Shown here: piece by piece, positions 11,851-24,039 of the stretch
Position numbering within the stretch: the first letter of the stretch is position 1
Layout: each line of letters opens with the position of its first letter
Source: Eurosta solidaginis
Lineage: Eukaryota > Arthropoda > Insecta > Diptera > Tephritidae
DNA length: 64,000 nt
Direction: 5' to 3'
Assembly: GCF_040869045.1 (NCBI RefSeq)
Contig: NC_090319.1
Span: 392,723,601-392,787,600 of the forward strand
Position numbers and translations under genes: made by a program
The notes under the pieces: model-generated
Seen by the model: the letters and a program-made list of their open reading frames with translations, nothing else
Told to the model about the DNA's origin: nothing
Databases searched by the model: none

Positions 11851-12549
11851 AAATTATATTAGGCAATATGAAACTGTCTCGCTAATTAAATTCATTAATA
11901 TATAAAGCTTATGTTGAGAAAGTCTCGGATTTTTTTTTTTTTTCAATTCCGTTGATCCTTATTAATGCAGCAGAAATAGTTTTATGATTGTACTAGCTTT
12001 GTTTTTGACATACCTACCATTTTTTAAAATAAAACATATTCGGTTTTTGTTTGGCAAACCGAGAAGCATAGGTACTTTAATGGGATATAATTGGCTCAGT
12101 CTGCATAACGAATTCCGAACTCAAAATGGCATTAGAACGAAAAAGACTCAACAAATGGCGTGCATATTTAAAAAAATCGAATATCAAATAACCAACCTGG
12201 CTTTGCAAGCAAAAAACAAAATTTAACAACTCTCTCAACATAAGCTTTAAATTAAGAGCTGTCTTTTGCAATTTTTTTCGTCCCAGTCTAATGTGAATAT
12301 ATTTCTTCATATGCGTCGGTATAAATATATACCGATATAAATACGTATATATAAACGTAGAAATAAAAATGTAGTAAATGATTTTAAAACTGACGAACTT
12401 TGACTGTTCAATTAACGACTTCTTTTATTATAATTAATAGTCATTCATACAAGAGTCCGTATGTACATATTTTCTTAAGTTTTAACTGCGATACAAAACG
12501 AATGTTATACATACCTACATACCACATACGGAACCACTTTTGAGAATAG

Positions 12550-12955
12550 TTTTCAATGTGGCAGTTTGTACTTCGCAATTAAACTTCGCTTCACAACTGA
12601 TAGCGTGCTTAAGTCAAACTAAATCCGGACTACTAAGCTTCTGCTGCTTTTATACTCTCTTCCCAAATGTCTAGACGTTTCTTCTTCTAGAATCCTCTAC
12701 CTGGTCACCAGCTATACGTGCGTGGATTTGTAGTGTGCAACCATATGCGTGTATATGTGAGCGAAATAGTAGCTGATGATGACATGCGTTTGTGAGTATC
12801 TCTCTTCTGCTTGTATGTATGTGTTTACGTACATACAAGTGTGGCAGCTTGCTTTATTGTTGTTGTGGCTTTATTTACTTAGTATCAGATTTGTGATGTG
12901 AGTATCACTTAGTGCTACTAATATTCGTGATACACTTACAAGAGGTTTGCTCGGT
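12550..12955 (-). repeat. Decayed LTR of the gypsy family
   Basis: Phrases line up with the LTRs at 17527 and 30182: TTCGCTTCACAACTGATAGC, CTGCTGCTTTTATACTCT (a TATA-box region on the minus strand), TTCTTCTAGAATCC, and a terminal TACTAATATTCGTGATAC. The opening segment is missing or too diverged, and no internal retrotransposon sequence adjoins it. Confidence 0.6.
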
Positions 12956-13335
12956 AGACAAAACATTCGATAATTGCAGTAATATACATATGTACATAGC
13001 TCTCAATTTGAATTACACCCACTGACTGTTGTTTCCTTGCAAATTTGTGTAAAACAGTAGAAAAGAAATAAGAGGCAAACAATTTACAATTGGCGGGTTA
13101 TTTCATGATCCTATAGTAAATTTATTATTATTGTACAAGAAATCGCGCACTCTCTAGTGCTAAATTTGTGTGGGCAAAAGCGTCATTCGTTTTTTGTCAA
13201 GGGGCTCTCCGTAAATCTACCAAGCCAGTAGAATCGGAGAATTGTACACTTGTTCCTTTTCTTATCTTAACAGCAAAACCCTATGAATGCTTTCCTCCTA
13301 CAAATAAGTTAGGAGATGTGATTCTGCCTTTTTAG

Positions 13336-13447
13336 GCATTTTTACACGAGTCAATTTCCAGGTCGATTTTTTTTGACCTTAAACCGAAATTATAAGGCAA
13401 CTGTGCGTCCAAAACTCGACCAAAAAATCGATTCATGTAAAAAGGCC
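13336..13447. repeat. Small fold-back
   Basis: GGCATTTTTACACGAGTCAA ... GGTCGA at the left is mirrored by TCGACC ... TTCATGTAAAAAGGC at the right, with a short spacer. There is no ORF. Possibly a miniature inverted-repeat element; ends are approximate. Confidence 0.5.
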
Positions 13448-13556
13448 ATTAGTAAATACTAGAGATATTATAACGATATTAAAATTCTGAACTACTATAC
13501 AAATTTTGGTCAAAGTCTAGAACAGGTGTCGACTGCTAATACGCGTCCAAAATATC

Positions 13557-13803
13557 GGGAGAGGTGTCAAACGACGCGTATTGACCCCGACAATAATAAT
13601 TCGAAGGCGGAAAAGAAGATATTTGTAGGTAAGGTTGGCATAAGGTGTTCTGCGCAAAAATACTATGGATCTCCCCCCGATTTTGGAGGAGCCCGGGGTA
13701 ATTTTTCGATTTTCCCTAGTATCTTTTGAACGAGTTTACATTTTTATTTTCCGCCTTTCGGATTATTAAAACTAATGTCAATACGTCTTTTGACACCTCT
13801 CCC
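13557..13803. mobile_element. 247-bp MITE with ~55-bp terminal inverted repeats
   Basis: It starts GGGAGAGGTGTCAAACGACG and continues through CGTATTGAC and AATAATTCGAAGGCGGAAAA. The right end is its imperfect reverse complement (TTTTCCGCCTTTCGGATTAT ... GACACCTCTCCC). The interior has no transposase. No clear target duplication was found, so the superfamily is open. Confidence 0.7.
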
Positions 13804-14917
13804 TATAATTTTCTTCAATTGTATTTTTCTGAACTTCGATTTCAACTTCCTCAACTAAATCTGAAAAAGATATACTAATGATTGCATAAAAACTATTTCG
13901 ATTTTGTAGAAAACAAAAAATATATTTAAAAAAATATCGTTGGTTTAATTCACAAAGACCCCAACCAACAAATTTAAAATTATACAAGAGAAGCAAAAAC
14001 CATTTATTTTAACATTCACTACAAGTTCATAGATATGGGATTTTCAAAGTGGCATAACTCCGTAATTATTGGCTCTAACGATTTCCAATTTTTACGAGGG
14101 GTGTATTTAATATATCACACAGAAATCTGTGAAAAACGCAGTTTGGAAAATCGGTGGATTGGTGCTATTCGATGTAATTATTCAATCCTAACGTCTTGGA
14201 TAAATTCCACAGTCATTTAAAAATCCCAAATTAATCACTCTTAGTCGCACTTGCAGAACGGGAAGCTATTTTTTTAGCGCATATTTTTTTGTTTTTGTTT
14301 TTTGGGATTTGGGATTAATGGCAGTGGTTCTATGACCATAGTGCCAGGTATAAAATCGAAATGGCCTTTCTAAATTATCATTTAATTTCACATGTTCCTC
14401 CGTTATGCACAATATCTCCGTTATTCACAGTAGCTCCGTTATTCAATTGTATTTAAATTTCGTTATTTCTCGTAAAAATATTAATCTCAATTCAAAGTTT
14501 TTTCTTCAATTAAGTATTTTAATGGCAGTATGCCAAGGACAAATTCATAAGTTTTTCTTCCATTTATATATATATAGTCAATATATATTTGTTGTAAAAT
14601 TTGGTTTTTAAATGGCACCATGCCAGGCGCAAAATGAGTAATATGTTTTTCCGTTAGTTACAGCTTGACCAAACCGAGCCTAAAAATGTTTTTGGTTAAA
14701 TTGTGGGTAGCTGGTCCTTCCCCGTTAAACTCCACAATCAAACTGGAATAGCTTTTAAACGAGTAAACTTAGTAAAAAAATTTTTGTATACCTTTAAGTT
14801 AGATGGTTCAATTTCCTAACGCAATAAGACACCTCTTAATATTAAAGCAAACAGCCAAAATTTTGACAGCTTAAAAGCAAGCTTGTTTAATATCGAGTGA
14901 AAGGTTCTCGTGCGATA

Positions 14918-15310
14918 TGCATCATCTTTTTGTCGACTTCAAAGTAGCTTATGACACCTTGAGTTTATGACACCTGGAGTTTCCTGAAATGTTTACAAGT
15001 ATTTGCTAAATGAAGTTGAGCAACACCGTAAGAGGAGAGGTGGGTCTTGCACCGAACAAGGAAAAGTGGAAGTAGTTGCTGTCATCAAAGAAAGAGTCGG
15101 TGCATATGAATCTTAGGAAGCACGACAATCAATGTTGATGCATATACTTACATACATATACAAAATTTTAACTATAAAGGACTTCATATTTCTGGGAATC
15201 AGAATTATAACTCTTTTGCCAACAAGTCGCGAAAAGGCAATTGAAAAGTGAAGTTCTCTCTTGAAAAATCACGCTCTATAAGACTCACATAATGCCTGTC
15301 TAGAGTATTG
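14918..15310 (+). pseudogene. Decayed RTE reverse-transcriptase fragment
   Basis: Phrases follow the RTE at 38439-41768 in the same order: TTTTTGTCGACTTCAAAGTA (the F-V-D-F-K motif A region), TTGAGCAACACCGTAAG, GTCATCAAAGAAAGAGTCGG, GGCAATTGAAAAGTGAAGT, and CTCTATAAGACTCACATAAT. Large internal deletions and stops are present, including loss of the YADD box region. It is dead. Confidence 0.65.
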
Positions 15311-16141
15311 GTCTGAGATAGGGACGATGTCAAGAGAGAATGGGGTGGCTTCTCCGGAAGATTTACTAAAATATGTGTTGCAATAATCTAATTTTGAGTT
15401 TTTAACTATCTCACCCCGCGGTAGACTTGCTGTTTCAAAAACAACAACAATAAAAACTGAAACGTTCTAAAACTTAATAAAAAATACTTTATCTGAAAAT
15501 TTAAAAATTTTAAGTGCAAATTGTTGACGTTGTGTGCCAGCAAAGTGTGAGCACGTGATGTTCGTTTTTTTGTCTTGTGCTTTTAATTGAAAATATCACT
15601 GTAAATATGTGTACATATTTATGTATGTATGAACGACTGCCAATAATATTTCTCGTAAGAAGTGTGAAAAGGCAAAACGGCTTATCAAACTACTGCAAAA
15701 CTGAGTAAACGACATTTGTGAAAGTATTTCTGGAATCTCGTGACATTATTCCAGAGTACGAACCTTAATAGCATTTGTTGACTATTTCTTGAAATTAAAT
15801 AAGTAGGTACCAATTTTTTTTCCTAAATAGGTATTGCAATATTTTGATACGCAATTTGCACCTCCCCCCATAAAATTTATCTACGTGCATCTGGGACGTC
15901 AACCGGCTTTTTTAAACGGTCCATTCAATAAATATTTGAAAGATATGTATGTATGTACATAAATGCATAGGTTTTTTTTTTTCATTGTTTGTTTCTGCAG
16001 GTTAAAACATCCACTTTTTCAATCTAAAATCAAGATTAATTCGTTTGGTAATACAAAGCGGCCTACGAACCAGATAAAAAAGAGACAACTGAAGTGGCAT
16101 AAGTTGTCTTTGGTTGTCCTGCACAGGTTTCAGTTAAGAGA
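15311..16141. other. Intergenic DNA, nothing firmly recognised
   Basis: AT-rich sequence with short TATG runs. No gene, RNA or clear repeat was identified. Confidence 0.4.
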
Positions 16142-16550
16142 ATGTTATCCACCTTAAAATTTATTCTTTCGAGCTTATTAGGAAGTATTGATATTGATGA
16201 AGAATTCATTGTTATTAACCCCAACTGGTTATTGCAAATCAAGAAATTATTGATCTCTGCTGCGTACAGCAGATGTTGGAACTGCGAGCCGCAGGAAGAA
16301 ACGGTTGAGCACGTTCTGTGTTTTATGTGTCCTGAGATTGCGAGGTCAAGGCCCAAGCTTCTGGAGGCGGCCGAGTTGGCAGATCTCGAGGAAGCAAATA
16401 CAACTTCTAGTATTAGCAAGGAGGATGGAGTTATTCTATAACATAAATCTTGCCACCTAATTGGGGGTTTTGCATCTAGTAACACCATGCACACATTCAG
16501 TCTATGTGTGGTCTTCATTGACCGGCCAGTTGGACCAAACCTAAACTATT
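16142..16550 (+). pseudogene. 3' end of a jockey-like LINE ORF2 with C-terminal Cys/His motif
   Basis: The frame at 16142-16441 contains C-x2-C-x9-H-x3-C with the phrase E-E-T-V-E-H, then a R-x-K-L-L-E-A-A-E-L block. This is typical of the extreme C-terminus of jockey/I-type LINE ORF2 proteins. The same words occur at 29498-29701 on the minus strand. The following 3' segment (about 16480-16550, TTCATTGACCGGCCAG) matches in reverse the sequences at 4590 and 29480. No reverse transcriptase precedes it, so this is a 5'-truncated copy. Confidence 0.65.
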
Positions 16551-17526
16551 CGCAAAGTTCACGTACACGACTTAAAGTTTGAGCCTAAATCTGAAAGATT
16601 TTTGTACTAAATATATGACCAAATCAAGTTTTATTTAAATTTAGATCATACCATCCTTTCTGAAACCGAGTGCGGAGAACAGGGTTTCAATTTTAAACCA
16701 GAGAAGTTGTCGCTTGCGGCTATAAAAAAAAAGAAAACTATAGTTAGCAGTGGCCTGGTTTTGAACCTATGTACGTGTCCCGGACCCCAGCAGTTAAAGA
16801 AGCTAACGACAAGTTGATTACCAATAAACTAATAATAATGCACACTATCTGTTTATATTCTAAGAAGAAAAAAAGTAACTACTCTTGCATGGAATTGGCA
16901 TTACATTACATTACTTTCCAACTAACTACTAGTCAACTACGAAGCTAAAAAATAAGGAAAGCATATAATAAAAACATTTCCAATCATACACTTAATCGGA
17001 CTAAAAACCAACCTGGCTTTTATTCTGGATGCATGAAATTTGGTCTGGGCATTGGAGACGGTAAATTTCCGGTTCAAAGAACCAAAAAACCGCATCGATG
17101 AACCAATTCAAAAGAGCAAAGTGGTTCGAACCGCAAAACCGAACCGATAGCATTTTCCATCCGGTGCACCACCCTAGTGTGCATACATACACATAGATTT
17201 GTACTTATGTACATACACATTGGCAACGTTCTCGGCTTGTCAAACTTGAATGGCTGTCACTTTATTTACTTACGAATTTATTACAGTCATGTGAGTTTGC
17301 ATACCTACTGTTGCTAGAAACGACTTTTCTATATTGAGCCGCTCCCAAATTTATTCCAATTTAACACTGACTGCTCCCTCCTCCTTGCCATTGCAGTCGA
17401 GCTTTTTTGTATTTTGCTTTGTACTCATCCTTTCTCCATTTATCATACATGCGTTCATAAGGTGTTTAGCTAAATACATTCTTTTGTTGGAATCAGGGAC
17501 GGCAAATAGTTATTTTTTTTTCATAT
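16551..17526. other. Intergenic DNA, nothing firmly recognised
   Basis: No gene was identified. A short tRNA-like word at about 16745-16800 (GGTTTTGAACC) has no cloverleaf. The overlapping short frames are not credible. Confidence 0.4.
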
Positions 17527-18142
17527 TGTAACGATTTTACTTGCAAATCCTCTTATTTGCAACATTCTGCTAAGTTCGATCACTAAACTGTTGAATAAAT
17601 AACTCCAATAGGTAATAATGCAAAATGGCCTTTATTAAAGTACTTCACAATAACACTCAAACTGTGCAACGAATAGCTTGCTTAATAACCAAACTGATTG
17701 ATAGCTCAAATGAAACTCTACTATTTAAAATAATACTGCTCTTGCTCGCTAGATAACGTCTTAATCGAAATCTCAAATCAAACTGAATTCCAGCGCCTCT
17801 ACAATTGCCGCCTTTTATACTCTTTGATTTCAACCTTCGCATCTTCTAGGCGCTTCCAGAATCTACTAGTCCATCAGCTCTCAAACTTCTCAGCTGTAAC
17901 TACAATTGCACAATTTTATAGTTTTTCTCATTGCATACTTATAGGAGTATATCAGATATATGCATGTGTTTGTGCATTGACTCTCCGCTGCTCGTATACG
18001 TACATGGTACATATGTGTAGACGCAATTATTGTTTCGTTTATGTAGATACATAATGATTGATCTATGGATGTGAATTCACGTCACTGCTTAGCATCGGCT
18101 TAGAGATGGCAGCTCTCCTTAGTTTTGCTAATATTCGTAACA
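17527..18142 (-). repeat. 3' LTR of gypsy copy 1
   Basis: On the minus strand it runs TGTTACGAATATTAGC ... to GTTACA, ending in the TG...CA form. A TATA box (TATAAAAGG on the minus strand, near 17810) and an AATAAAGGCC poly(A) signal (near 17630) are visible. It is nearly identical to 23239-23855. Confidence 0.92.
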
Positions 18143-18153
18143 CTGCCCTCCAC
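18143..18153 (-). other. Polypurine tract of gypsy copy 1
   Basis: Reading on the minus strand, AGTGGAGGGCAG lies immediately upstream of the 3' LTR, directly after the end of pol. The equivalent AGGTGGAGGGCAG precedes the LTR at 62661. It is the expected primer site for plus-strand DNA synthesis. Confidence 0.75.
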
Positions 18154-21100
18154 TTAAGTCTGATCGTCCCGATTAGACAAATCTCCCGATCTAAACGTTG
18201 CCAGACTTTCCAAAATGGACCACTTTAATTTTGGTTAGTGGTTTACCGATGGTTTGTATGCGGTACACTACATCGTTGATCCGTTTTACAACTTTGTATG
18301 GGCCTTCCCAATTACACTGCAATTTCGGGGACAAACCTTTTTTACGTTGTGGGTTGTATAACAGCACCAAATCTCCTTCCTGAAAACCTTCTGAATTAAC
18401 TGCTTTATCGTATCTGGCTTTCATCTTGTCACTCATAATCTTTGTTCGTTGCCTTATCAGATCATGTATTTATCTTAGCACTTCTTCCAAATCACTAGTG
18501 GATTTCTTGACATTCCTCTCCGCATTGGCATCTATCCCAAACTTCAAATCAGCTGGCAGTCTAAGGTCATTGCCAAAAATTACTTTTGCAGGGGTTTGGC
18601 CCGTTGTCTCATGCACTGCTGATCGGTAAGCCATCAAGAATAATGGTATGCGGGTATCCCACTCTTTATGGTACTTGTCTACTACTTTCCTTAAGTGATC
18701 CTCCAATGTTCTATTGAATCGTTCTACCATACCATCGGATTGAGCATGTAATGCAGTTGTTCGTGTTTTTCGAATGCCCAATGATTTACACAATTCCTGG
18801 AACAGAGCTGATTCGAAATTCCTGCCTTGGTCAGAATGTAACTCCATTGGTACACCATACCTTGCAACCCAATTGTTTACAAACACTTCTGCTACCGTTT
18901 CCGCTTCTTGATTTGGGATTGGGTATACCTCTGGCCATTTGCTGAAATAATCCATAACTACCAGTACATATTTGTTTCCGCCGTTGCTAGTAGGAAATGG
19001 ACCGGCGACATCCATAGCGATCCTTTCAAATGGCGCACATGAGTTATATTGCTTCATCTGGCCATGACTTCGGGTTCTGCGCCCTTTCGCTCTGCTGCAA
19101 ACCTCGCAGTTCGCAATCCACTCAGTGACCGTCTGACGGCAACCAGCCCAATAGAATCTCTGTTTAATTTCCTCGAGCGTCTTCGTGATTCCAAGATGAC
19201 CTCCGCTTGGACCATTATGCAGCTCGCCGAGCACGTCAGGAATCCTCCTTCTGGGAACAACTATCAGTTTCCGATGAAGGCAACCGGATATCAATTCTAA
19301 ACTGTTCCACTGTGCCCAATATGACTTCGCAATGGGACTCTCTGCTGACATATCTTCTCTGTTTGGTCTTTCGTTTCGTTCGAGACCTTGCATAACACGT
19401 GACAGATCTGTATCTTCTAGCTGACACTTTCTTAGCTTTTCCTTGTCCCATTCATCTGCACATGTTATACTCATTAGCCGGACATCTATAACGTCTTCTT
19501 TAGCCTCGGCTTTTGAACAGTGCTTGCATTCCAAACAAAATGGTTTTCGTGACATTGCATCGGCATTTCCATGGGTACTACCTTTTCGATGCTCAATGGA
19601 AAAGTCATAGCTTTGTAGTCGCTCAATCCACCGTGCCAATTGTCCTTCCGGATTACGGAACTGCAGAAGCCATTTTAAATCTGCGTGATCTGTCCTAACA
19701 CGGAATCGCTGGCCGTAGAGGTATTTGTGAAAATGTTTAATGCACTCTACCAATGCCAACAGCTCTCTCCGCGTAACGCAGTAGTTCTCCTGCTCATCCA
19801 CCAGTTGTGATAAAACGCCTCCTATAGCATATCCGCTCGCATCTGTAGCTAGAATAAATGTTGCTCCTGGAATCGGATATGCTAACATTGGGGCAGTGCA
19901 CAAACGCTCCTTCAATGTTTGGAAAGCCACTTATTGCTCCTTCTTCCATTCAAAAGCTTTATTTTTTCTTGTAAGCTCATGGAGGCTATGGGCTACGCTG
20001 GAAAAATTTGGTACAAATCGGCGGTAATATGTGCACAGCCCAAGGAAACTTCTTAATTCATGTAGGTTCTGTGGTCTTGGCCAATCCTTTACAGCCTCTA
20101 TCTTTTCGTTCGCAGTGCAGATGCCCTCTGTCGTTACCTTGTGACCCAAATAATTTACTTCCTTTTTAAACAGCGCACACTTTTTGGGACTTAACTTCAG
20201 ACCAGCGCCAGCTATTCTTTGGAAAACTTCCTCCAAGTTCTTAAGATGTTCATCAAAATTCTTACCCAATACGATGATGTCGTCGAGGTACACAAAGCAT
20301 GATTTCCAATGTAGTCCTTTCAGTACCTGGTCCATGAGTCTCTCAAAAGTAGCTGGTGCATTACAAAGTCCAAAAGGCATCACTGTAAATTGCCAAAGAT
20401 CATCACCGACACTGAGGGCTGTTTTCTCTTTATCTTCCTCCTTCACCTCCACTTGCCAGTAGCCGCTTTTCGAGTCCAGCGTGGAAAACCATTTCGTACC
20501 AGATAGCGAGTCCAGAGTGTCGTCAATTCTTGGCAATGGGTAGCTATCCTTTTTCGTTACGTCATTCAACTTCCGGTAGTCCACGCAAAACCTCATTTTT
20601 CCATCCTTCTTTTTTACAAGTACTACCGGTGAGCTCCAGGGACTAGCTGATGGTTCGATGACGCCGCTGTCGCTCATTTCTTGTATGATTTGACTCACAA
20701 CTTCCCGCTTCGCCAGTGGAACACTACGTGGAGCTTGACGGATCGGGCTCGCATCTCCAGTGTCAATTTGTTGTTTCATAACATTGGTGCGGCCTGGTTT
20801 GGAACCATCCTGGTCAAATATGTTCGCGTACTTTATGAGCAGTTGTTTTGCCTTACTCTGATAGGCTTCCTCTAGCCCCTGCGTCCATGCCGTGATGTCA
20901 TTTGAAAGATCAGTATTACTAGACGAAACGTGTTCATGGAGCTGTTCACAGTTAATAACTACTTCAGCCTCTTGGCATCTTCCCAAAATAGCTCCTTTAG
21001 TCAGGTTGAGTGGTGACTTGAACTCATTGAGTACTCTTACCGGAATACGTCCATCTTATTTTGTCATAGCCAGGGTTTTTCCTACAAGTATGTTCAGTGC

Positions 21101-21640
21101 TGATTTGTTTCTGCTTCGACAACCCACAATTTGTTTGTTCCACAATCTCCATCAACCTTTGCCCAGATTACTGCTTCGGATTTTGGTGGTATTTGCTGAC
21201 TCTCTTCCACCAGGAGTCGTTTAATGCTGTAGCCTCTCTTGTAGCCGAAATTAAGTGGTACATCCATGTTCTTATATCGCATCATCTTGCTTTGCATGTC
21301 CATCTTGATGCCCTAGTCGAATAAGAAGTCCACTTCAATTATGATTTCATCAACAATCTCTGCCACTATAAAACTACGTCAACTACCGTGACGTTCCCAA
21401 TTGCGACTTCACATGATACTTCTCCTAGAACCGTGCTGTCTTCTCCAGTGGCTGTACGCAATCTTGCTCCATGCAATGGTCTTATCTTCTTGTTGACTAA
21501 ATCTGCTCGAATAATGGAATGGGATGCACCCGTATCTACAGTCAGTAAACGTTCCTTTCCATCCACATGTCCTCCTACAGTAAGATTGTTTGACCTTCTT
21601 GCAATTTGTGAGATAGAGATTACGGGGCATTCAATTGAGG
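18154..21640 (-). pseudogene. Pol polyprotein (protease, RT, RNase H, integrase), broken
   Basis: Protease with a D-T-G-A-S active site lies at 21366-21566. RT and start of RNase H occupy 19931-20986, with V-D-Y-R-K-L-N and a catalytic Y-L-D-D box. RNase H is in the next frame block (18470-19930), with T-D-A-S-G-Y, R-T-D-H and N-A-D-A-M-S-R. Integrase follows with an H-x-H ... C-x2-C zinc motif and D-D-E residues in M-D-V-A-G-P, H-S-D-Q-G and V-E-R-F-N-R, then a C-terminal E-G-D-L-V-L-L ... W-E-G-P-Y-K-V module. An in-frame stop separates RT and RNase H near 19930, another break lies near 18470, and a frameshift occurs near the end. Compared with copy 2, RNase H lacks about 15 residues and the region before integrase about 11, both in frame. 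Not functional as read. Confidence 0.9.
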
Positions 21641-21673
21641 GAGCCAGCTGTCGCCCCTTGCGGCTGACTAGCT

Positions 21674-23187
21674 TTAGTTTAATGATTGGGTGGACTTGGA
21701 GATTTGCTCATCTCCTTCAGCTCTGCGTTTACGGTCACCCACATTGTTGGAGCTATAGACCCCGGTGCTGCAATGTCGTGCCATATGACCTGGGTTGCCG
21801 CACTTGAAACATTTAATAACTCCGGCATTTTTCTGTTGTGATCCCTTCAGTGCTTCCAAAATTGTGTCTACCCAATCTGGTCTTTCCACTTCCACACGAT
21901 GAGCTTTGTATGCTGGTTTACTCAATAGTGAGGCCGTTTCCTGAGTCAATGCATGTGATACCGTTTCAGCAAATGTCAGGTTTGGGTTTGCGTATGTAGC
22001 TCGCTTCGTTTCCACGTCCCGTATGCCATTTATAAAACTCTGGATTTTTCCCTCTCGGTGTATTCCACGGGTGCGTCCGCATTTACGAGATGAGCCAACC
22101 TTTCAACATCCGAGGCAAACTCCTGCAAAGTCTCATTCGCTCTTTGATGACGGTTTTGCAACTCAATTTGGAATATCTGTTTCCTATCCCCGCTTCCATA
22201 ACGTCTCTCGACATCGGCCATCAATGCTTCATAGTTGTTCCGCTCTCCTTCGGGAATCGTCTGTAGGATTTCGGCTGCTGGCCCTTTCAATGCCACGAAC
22301 AGAGCTGCAACTTTATCTTCAGCATTCCAGTTGTTCGCTGCCGACGTCTTCTCAAATTGGAGCTTAAATACCTGGAATGGAACAGAACCATCAAACGTTG
22401 GGGATTTTACCTTCAGAGTAGACGTTGAAGTGATTGGACGTTTCAATTGTAACTCTTGAATCCGATCTTTCAAAGCATCTATCTCGGCCTCCATTTTATC
22501 TTGTCGACCACTGAACCCTTCCTGAAACTGCGTTAGTTTCTCTTCCATACGCGATTCTAGTTGTGCAGAGATCTGCGATGATACCTGTGCTGAAATTTGT
22601 GTCGACATTTCTGATATACGTACCTCTTGTGCTTCAATTTTAGAAGTTATTTCTGACGACATTTCTGAGATACGTGTCTCCTGTGATTCAATCTTCGCTG
22701 TTATACGGTTCTCCTGTCATTCTAGTTGTTTTTCCATCTTGGATGTTATGCGTGTCTCTTGCGAAGCCAGTTGAGATGACATTTGTGACGACATTTCTGA
22801 AATGCGTGCCTCCTGTGCTCCCATCTTGGATGTTATCTGTGTCGACATTTCTGACATATGCGTTTCTTGTGCTTAAATTTTCGATGTTATTCGTGTCTCT
22901 TGGGATTCCATCTGTGATGACATTGTCGATGTTTGAGCAGATATTGTAGCCAAAATCGTGTTCAAGTCTGTGCTCGTAACTGTCTGCGATGTTTCGTTTT
23001 TCATTTCAATTTTTGTTGTCGTCTCGTCCCCATCAGGATAAAAGACATACTCGTCCACATCAATTCCTTCTGCTTCCATTGCCTCTCGTAGTCGTGCTTG
23101 GAGTTCAAGTTTAACGCCGCTTGTATTCAATCCACGGCTCTCCAACTCCTTTAGTTGCTGGATCTTCAATTCACTGAACTTTGCCAT
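21674..23187 (-). pseudogene. Gag with SAP-like N-terminus, coiled coil and zinc knuckle, broken
   Basis: The frame starts at 23187 with M-A-K-F-S-E-L-K and a SAP-like helix-turn-helix (L-K-x2-Q-L-K-E-L-E-S-R-G-L-N-x2-G-x-K-L-E-L-Q-A-R-L). A long glutamine/serine-rich heptad region (repeated S-Q-x-E-x-Q-E-x-R-I) follows. The capsid-like core is 22030-22450, and a C-x2-C-x4-H-x4-C knuckle lies near 21790. A stop at about 22873 and a frameshift near 22020 break it. Gag normally forms the particle and binds RNA; a SAP motif at the N-terminus could bind AT-rich DNA (inference). Confidence 0.85.
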
Positions 23188-23224
23188 GCCCTTGTTGTCC
23201 TCTAGAATTTATTCAACAATTCCT

Positions 23225-23236
23225 CTTCCGACACCA
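23225..23236 (-). other. Primer binding site, tRNA-Leu type
   Basis: On the minus strand TGGTGTCGGAAG lies two bases inside the 5' LTR. Copy 2 has TGGTGTCAGAAG at 58977, complementary to the 3' end of an insect tRNA-Leu (ending ...TTCTGACACCA, from general knowledge). It primes minus-strand synthesis. Confidence 0.75.
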
Positions 23237-23238
23237 AT

Positions 23239-23855
23239 TGTAACGATTTTACTTGCAAATCCTCTTATTTGCAACATTCTGCTAAGTTCGATCACTAAAC
23301 TGTTGAATAAATAACTCCAATAGGTAATAATGCAAAATGGCCTTTATTAAAGTACTTCACAATAACACTCAAACTGTGCAACGAAGAGCTTGCTTAATAA
23401 CCAAACTGATTGATAGCTCAAATGAAACTCTACTATTTAAAATAATACTGCTCTTGCTCGCTAGATAGCGTCTTAATCGAAATCTCAAATCAAACTGAAT
23501 TCCAGAGGCGCGGACAATTGCCGCCTTTTATACTCTTTGATTTCAACCTTCGCATCTTCTGGGTGCTTCCAGAATCTACTAGTCCAGCAGCTCTCAAACT
23601 TCTCAGCTGTAACTACAATTGCACAATTTTATAGTTTTTCTCATTGCATACTTATAGGAGTATCTCAGATATATGCATGTGTTTGTGCATTGATTCTCCG
23701 CTGCTCGTATACGTACATGGTACATATGTGTAGACGCAATTATTGTTTCGTTTATGTAGATACATAATGATTGATCTATGGATGTGAATTCACGTCACTG
23801 CTTAGCATCGGCTTAGAGATGGCAGCACTCCTTAGTTTTGCTAATATTCGTAACA
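23239..23855 (-). repeat. 5' LTR of gypsy copy 1
   Basis: This is the partner of 17527-18142, 617 bases against 616, with near-identical sequence. Visible differences include AGATAGCG/AGATAACG, TCTGGGTG/TCTAGGCG and GTCCAGCAG/GTCCATCAG. A TATA box lies near 23525 on the minus strand. Confidence 0.92.
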
Positions 23856-23869
23856 ATAGGTATGCATGA

Positions 23870-24000
23870 AAAGGTTGCAAGAAAGCAACCTTCACGTCTT
23901 TTGGGGAAATCGTAACCATTATCATTAGGTAAATTTGTTTTTGGTAACAAATAACCATCATAGCAACCTAAATTCATTATGACCGTTTCATATCCGTGTC
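23870..24000 (-). repeat. Dispersed AT-rich repeat, related to 43398-43560
   Basis: In reverse complement this shows GGTTATTTGTTACCAAAAAC, AATAATGGTTACGATTTCC-like and TTTCTTGCAACCTTTTCAT-like words. These occur in the same order at 43398-43545. Class unknown; no ORF. Confidence 0.5.
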
Positions 24001-24039
24001 TTTTAGTGCTTTAGCTTATGGGTTAATTTCTTTATTGAT

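Larger units (their letters stand above)
17527..23855 (-). mobile_element. Ty3/gypsy LTR retrotransposon, copy 1
   Basis: This is a complete LTR-to-LTR insertion of about 6.3 kb read on the minus strand: 5' LTR 23239-23855, tRNA-Leu-type primer binding site, gag, protease, reverse transcriptase, RNase H, integrase, purine tract, and 3' LTR 17527-18142. Pol domain order (RT before integrase) is that of Ty3/gypsy. No env-like frame follows integrase. The two LTRs differ at only about a dozen positions by eye, implying a fairly recent insertion, yet gag and pol carry stops, frameshifts and in-frame deletions. The flanking bases (ATAT left, ATAG right) are only an approximate 4-bp target duplication. 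Confidence 0.92.
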
